Source: Syntrophaceae bacterium
Lineage (GTDB): Bacteria; Desulfobacterota; Syntrophia; Syntrophales; UBA5619
Length of the DNA: 15,545 nucleotides
Assembly (NCBI GenBank): GCA_023249795.1
Contig: JAHFBU010000008.1
Location: 1 to 15,545 of the forward strand
Reading direction: 5' to 3'
The position numbers were made by a program, and so were the translations under genes. Each line of letters starts with the position of its first letter. Positions within the stretch are counted from its first letter, which is position 1. Shown here one piece after another: positions 12,869 to 15,545 of this stretch. Under the pieces are notes generated by a model. The model was not told where the DNA came from and searched no databases. It worked only from the letters and a program-made list of their open reading frames with translations.

Positions 12869-13924
12869 TCATGATGCGATCGCCCTCTGCCTGAGAAGGT
12901 GGTCCGCGAGCACGATGCAGACCATCGCCTCGCAGACCGGGATGATCCGCGGGATGACCGACACGTCGTGGCGGCCGCCGACGGTGACGACGGCGGGATT
13001 TCCGCGGACGTCAACGGTCTCCTGCAACTGAGGGATCGAGGAGATGGGCTTGCATGCGACCCGAATGACGATCTCGTCGCCGTTCGTGATCCCCGCGAGG
13101 ATCCCTCCGGCGTGGTTGGTCCGAAAACCTTCAGGTCCGATGGGGTCGTTGCAGGCGCTGCCGGTCATCCGCGCCGCCGCGAATCCCGCGCCGATCTCCA
13201 CCCCCTTAACCGTTCCGATTCCCATGAGCGCTCCGGCGAGCTCCGCATCCATCTTGCTGAAGACCGGCTCGCCCAGTCCCGCCGGGCATCCCCGGACGGA
13301 GATCCCGACGATCCCGCCGAGCGTGTCGCCCGCGTCCCGCGCTTCCTGCAAGCACTTTTCCATCTTCTCCTCCATTTCCCGATCGGGACAGCGCAACGAA
13401 CTGGTCTGCGCAGTGTCGGAAGAGATCTTGCGGGCCACGATTCCACCGAGTTCGGCCGTCCAGGCCGAAACGGCGATCCCCGCCTGTTCGATGACCTTCC
13501 GGGCGACGGCGCCGGCGGCGACCCTTCCGGCCGTTTCGCGCCCCGAGGCGCGTCCGCCGCCGCGGTGGTCGCGGATGCCGTACTTTGCCTGGTAGGTGAT
13601 GTCCCCGTGGCCGGGGCGGAAGAGGTCGCGGAGCGCATCATAGGCGCCGCTTTCGGCGTCGCTGTTGCGGATCATGAGAGAGATGGGGGTTCCCGTCGTT
13701 CTCCCCTCGAAGAGGCCGGAGAGGATCTCGACCCGGTCCGCCTCCCCGCGGGGGCTTGCCGAGGGCAGCAGGCCCGGCCGCCGCCGGTCGAGATCCGCCT
13801 GGATATCCGCCGCGGACAGCTCGATCCGGGGCGGGCAGCCGTCGATGACGGCCCCGATCGCCGGGCCGTGGGATTCTCCCCACGTCGTGACCCGAAATAA
13901 AACGCCGATGGTGTTTCCGGACAT
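12869..13924 (-). CDS. aroC: Chorismate synthase
   Basis: The enzyme removes phosphate from EPSP with reduced flavin to give chorismate, the last common aromatic precursor. The 351-residue product carries VTTWGESHGPAIGAVIDGCP (residues 11-30), the family's first signature, and LDRRRPG. It continues with RPGHGDITYQAKYGIRDHRG and GGGRASGRETAGRVAAGAVA, then MGIGTVKGVEIGAGF, RTNHAGGILAGITNG and GRHDVSVIPR. All signature blocks are present. The ATG at 13924 lies two bases after the aroK stop, with AAGGAG close upstream inside the aroK end, so translation is probably coupled. The open frame continues upstream through aroK but has no family similarity there. The stop codon directly abuts the repeat element at 12752-12868. 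Confidence 0.97.
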   Translation of the reverse strand: MSGNTIGVLFRVTTWGESHGPAIGAVIDGCPPRIELSAADIQADLDRRRPGLLPSASPRGEADRVEILSGLFEGRTTGTPISLMIRNSDAESGAYDALRDLFRPGHGDITYQAKYGIRDHRGGGRASGRETAGRVAAGAVARKVIEQAGIAVSAWTAELGGIVARKISSDTAQTSSLRCPDREMEEKMEKCLQEARDAGDTLGGIVGISVRGCPAGLGEPVFSKMDAELAGALMGIGTVKGVEIGAGFAAARMTGSACNDPIGPEGFRTNHAGGILAGITNGDEIVIRVACKPISSIPQLQETVDVRGNPAVVTVGGRHDVSVIPRIIPVCEAMVCIVLADHLLRQRAIAS

Positions 13925-13926
13925 GG

Positions 13927-14487
13927 CTATTTCTCCTTCTTCTTTCCGATGATTTCCTCCGCCCGCGGTACCGTTTCCCGCAGGCCGGTGCAGATCGTCT
14001 CCACCACTTGCTCGACAGCGCAGGAAGTCGTATCGACGGTCAGCGTGGCAAGGCGGCGGTAGAGCGGCTCCCTTTCCGCCAGGATCTCTTTGATCTCCAC
14101 GATGCCCGGCCTTCCCGTGAGCGACGGGCGCTGCGCTCCGCTGGCCGGATCGTTTGCCATTCGGCCGGCAATGATCTCCGCATCGGCGACGAGCCACACG
14201 AAGAGACCGTTTCCCCTCAGATGCTCGACGTTATCCGGATCGAGGATAGCGCCGCCGCCGAGTGAGATGACGCCGCCGTCCGTCCGGGCGAGCGCCGCGA
14301 TGACCGCGCGCTCCGCCTCGCGGAAGGCAAGCCAGCCGCCGTCCGCCACGATGGTTTCCACCGTCCGTCCCGTCTCCCGCGCGATCAGTTCGTCCGTATC
14401 GCAGAAGGGAAGTCCCAGACGCGCCGCCAGATGCCGGCCGGTTATGGTCTTTCCCGTGCAGCGGGAACCGATCAAAATGATGTTCAT
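13927..14487 (-). CDS. aroK: Shikimate kinase
   Basis: The enzyme phosphorylates shikimate with ATP. The 186-residue product has the P-loop GSRCTGKT (7-14), DTDELI (30-35, shikimate-binding Asp32), GGWLAFREAE (50-59, with the conserved Arg) and VISLGGGAIL, the substrate-binding GGG loop. The lid region includes GAQRPSLTGRPG, with the usual RP(S)L element. The P-loop has RCT where GS or GC is commoner, still a normal variant. The ATG at 14487 has GAGG about nine bases upstream. It is followed by aroC two bases after its stop and preceded by aroA across a gap of 144 bases holding hairpin repeat copy 3. Confidence 0.95.
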   Translation of the reverse strand: MNIILIGSRCTGKTITGRHLAARLGLPFCDTDELIARETGRTVETIVADGGWLAFREAERAVIAALARTDGGVISLGGGAILDPDNVEHLRGNGLFVWLVADAEIIAGRMANDPASGAQRPSLTGRPGIVEIKEILAEREPLYRRLATLTVDTTSCAVEQVVETICTGLRETVPRAEEIIGKKKEK

Positions 14488-14535
14488 GGAGCGGTCCTCA
14501 TTTAACCGTTATGCCTTCGATAGATTCCCGCTTTT

Positions 14536-14588
14536 GTAACGGGGAGACGTACCGATCCCTTCGGGCTTCCGGTACATCTCCCCGTTAC
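14536..14588. repeat. Aro/trp intergenic hairpin repeat, copy 3 (inverted, longest stem)
   Basis: Arms 14536-14554 and 14570-14588 pair over 19 positions, broken only by one wobble. Read on the minus strand, the 21-base centre is identical to copies 1 and 2. Two stem pairs are swapped relative to copy 1 (C-G to G-C and T-A to A-T) with pairing kept. Confidence 0.88.
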
Positions 14589-14624
14589 CGATCCATCTGC
14601 GCTTTCGGTAAATGTTTCCGTTAC
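14584..14624. repeat. Degenerate tandem half-copy next to hairpin repeat copy 3
   Basis: GTTACCGATCC...CGGTAAATGTTTCCGTTAC aligns with the preceding GTACCGATCC...CGGTACATCTCCCCGTTAC at most positions. The unit is about 40 bases and shares the GTTAC end. It appears to be a decayed duplicate of the loop and one arm, filling most of the space between copy 3 and the aroA stop. Confidence 0.55.
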
Positions 14625-14631
14625 CTGCAAC

Positions 14632-15545
14632 CTATCCATAGAGCCCGTCCAGCGTCGTCCAGAAGCCGGGGAAGGACTTTGCGACGCATTCCTCATCTGC
14701 GATCTTCATTCCCGGAACGGCAAGCCCCAGAATGGCGAAGCTCATCGCGATCCGGTGGTCGTTGTAGGTCTCAATCGCGGCGCCGCAAGGGCTCCCCCCG
14801 TCGATGGCCATTCCGTCCGTGAGTTCTTCCGCACCGATTCCGACCTTTCTCAATTCGTTCACCAGGGCGGCGATGCGGTCGCTCTCCTTGAGGCGGAGAT
14901 GGGCGACGTTCCGGATGATGGTGCGTCCCGGCCGCACCGCGCTCAGCACCGCCAGCGTCGGCGCCATGTCGGGCATGGCGCCCAGGTCGAAGGTCATCTC
15001 TCCGCCGGGCAGATCCTCCCCTTCGATCTCGATCTGATTCTCCCCTCGGGCGACCCGGCAGCCGAGCCGCTCCAAAAGCGCAAGAAAAGCGATGTCCCCC
15101 TGGGCGGTCCGCGGGTTGATGTTCTCCACCCGCATCCGCCCCTTCAGCAGCGCGGCTGCGAGGAAGAAGTAGGAGGCGCTGGAAACGTCCCCTTCGATCC
15201 GGTATTCACTTCCGGTGTAATGCCGCCCGCTTTTGACAATGTAGTGTCTTGAGTCGTCGGATTCGACCGCGGCGCCGAACGCCTCCATCGTCTCCACGGT
15301 AAGCGCCACGTACGGGAGGGAAGGGACCCTCCCCTGAAGCACGATCGTCACATCCCCGGCGGCGTAAGGGGCCGCGATCAGCAGAGCGGAGACGAACTGG
15401 CTGCTTTCGATATTCCTGAGTAGCGCCTCGCCGCCCCGCAGGCCGCCGCCCCGGATGGTTACCGGGGGATATCCCAGGTTTCCTTCCGTGGCGGTTTCAA
15501 CCCCGAGGTCCGCAAGGGCGGAAAGGAGGGGCTTCAGCGGCCTTT
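14632..15545 (-). CDS. aroA: EPSP synthase (3-phosphoshikimate 1-carboxyvinyltransferase), 3' part
   Basis: The enzyme joins shikimate-3-phosphate and phosphoenolpyruvate to EPSP. The frame enters from beyond the window as RPLKPLLSALADLGVE and IESSQFVSALLIAAPYAAGD. These correspond to the conserved middle of AroA, so roughly the first 120 residues are missing. Further on are GDVSSASYFFLAAALLKG, DLGAMPDMAPTLAVLSAV, HLRLKESDRIAALVNELRKVG and TYNDHRIAMSFAILGL, all family signatures. The protein ends FWTTLDGLYG with TAG at 14634. No early stop occurs between 14632 and 15545. It heads the visible aroA-aroK-aroC-tyrA run; the start and its promoter lie outside. Confidence 0.96.
   Translation of the reverse strand, partial: RPLKPLLSALADLGVETATEGNLGYPPVTIRGGGLRGGEALLRNIESSQFVSALLIAAPYAAGDVTIVLQGRVPSLPYVALTVETMEAFGAAVESDDSRHYIVKSGRHYTGSEYRIEGDVSSASYFFLAAALLKGRMRVENINPRTAQGDIAFLALLERLGCRVARGENQIEIEGEDLPGGEMTFDLGAMPDMAPTLAVLSAVRPGRTIIRNVAHLRLKESDRIAALVNELRKVGIGAEELTDGMAIDGGSPCGAAIETYNDHRIAMSFAILGLAVPGMKIADEECVAKSFPGFWTTLDGLYG

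Noticed and set aside
12899..13900. 333-codon plus-strand open frame opposite aroC
   Set aside because: The composition is Asp/Arg/Gly/Ala-rich with no motif, and the opposite strand encodes a complete AroC. It is a shadow frame.
13925..14197. Upstream extension of the aroC frame
   Set aside because: It lies wholly inside aroK, lacks AroC similarity, and the ATG at 13924 has a good ribosome site and begins the conserved N terminus.
1..15545. CRISPR array, tRNA, rRNA or integrase gene
   Set aside because: No regularly spaced repeats, no tRNA-like cloverleaf and no recombinase motifs were seen on either strand.

Overview
The window looks like a chromosomal segment of a GC-rich, Gram-negative anaerobe. 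My best guess is a deltaproteobacterium of the Syntrophus/Smithella type. This rests on the style of the encoded proteins, the fusion-free aro/trp gene set and the Gld-like ABC cluster; no rRNA or other marker confirms it. Both outer ends carry aromatic amino acid genes on the minus strand. The middle carries unrelated genes on the plus strand.

Left end, minus strand (1-3264): a promoter and a classical tryptophan attenuator precede aroF (DAHP synthase), trpE and the start of trpG. The attenuator has a leader peptide with three consecutive Trp codons, alternative stem-loops and a strong U-tract terminator. Thus both the first step of the shikimate pathway and the first step of Trp synthesis should be set by Trp-tRNA supply.

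Left-centre, plus strand (3299-5096): a DUF480/YceH-like gene, a small thioredoxin-fold protein and an exported cyclophilin-type peptidyl-prolyl isomerase. After them, 5126-5525 holds wreckage: a palindrome, a broken csbD-like gene, a 3'-proximal scrap of tyrA, and three operator-like palindromes in front of a hipB-hipA toxin-antitoxin operon (5556-7026).

Centre-right, plus strand (7167-11890): an ABC-2 exporter operon of the GldA/GldF/GldG plus DUF4340 type (ATPase, six-helix permease, large membrane-anchored auxiliary protein, second membrane-anchored auxiliary protein).

Right end, minus strand (11963-15545): tyrA, aroC, aroK and the 3' part of aroA. Together with the left block this supplies DAHP formation, shikimate phosphorylation, EPSP and chorismate formation, and the branches to Tyr and Trp.

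Two structural themes run across the window. First, the aro/trp intergenic gaps (trpE-trpG, aroC-tyrA, aroK-aroA) each hold a copy of one hairpin repeat with an invariant 21-base centre and covarying stem pairs; the central block has none. Second, the central 6.7 kb (hipBA plus the ABC operon) lies between the intact tyrA and a tyrA scrap in the same orientation, as if cargo had been added at the tyrA 3' end.
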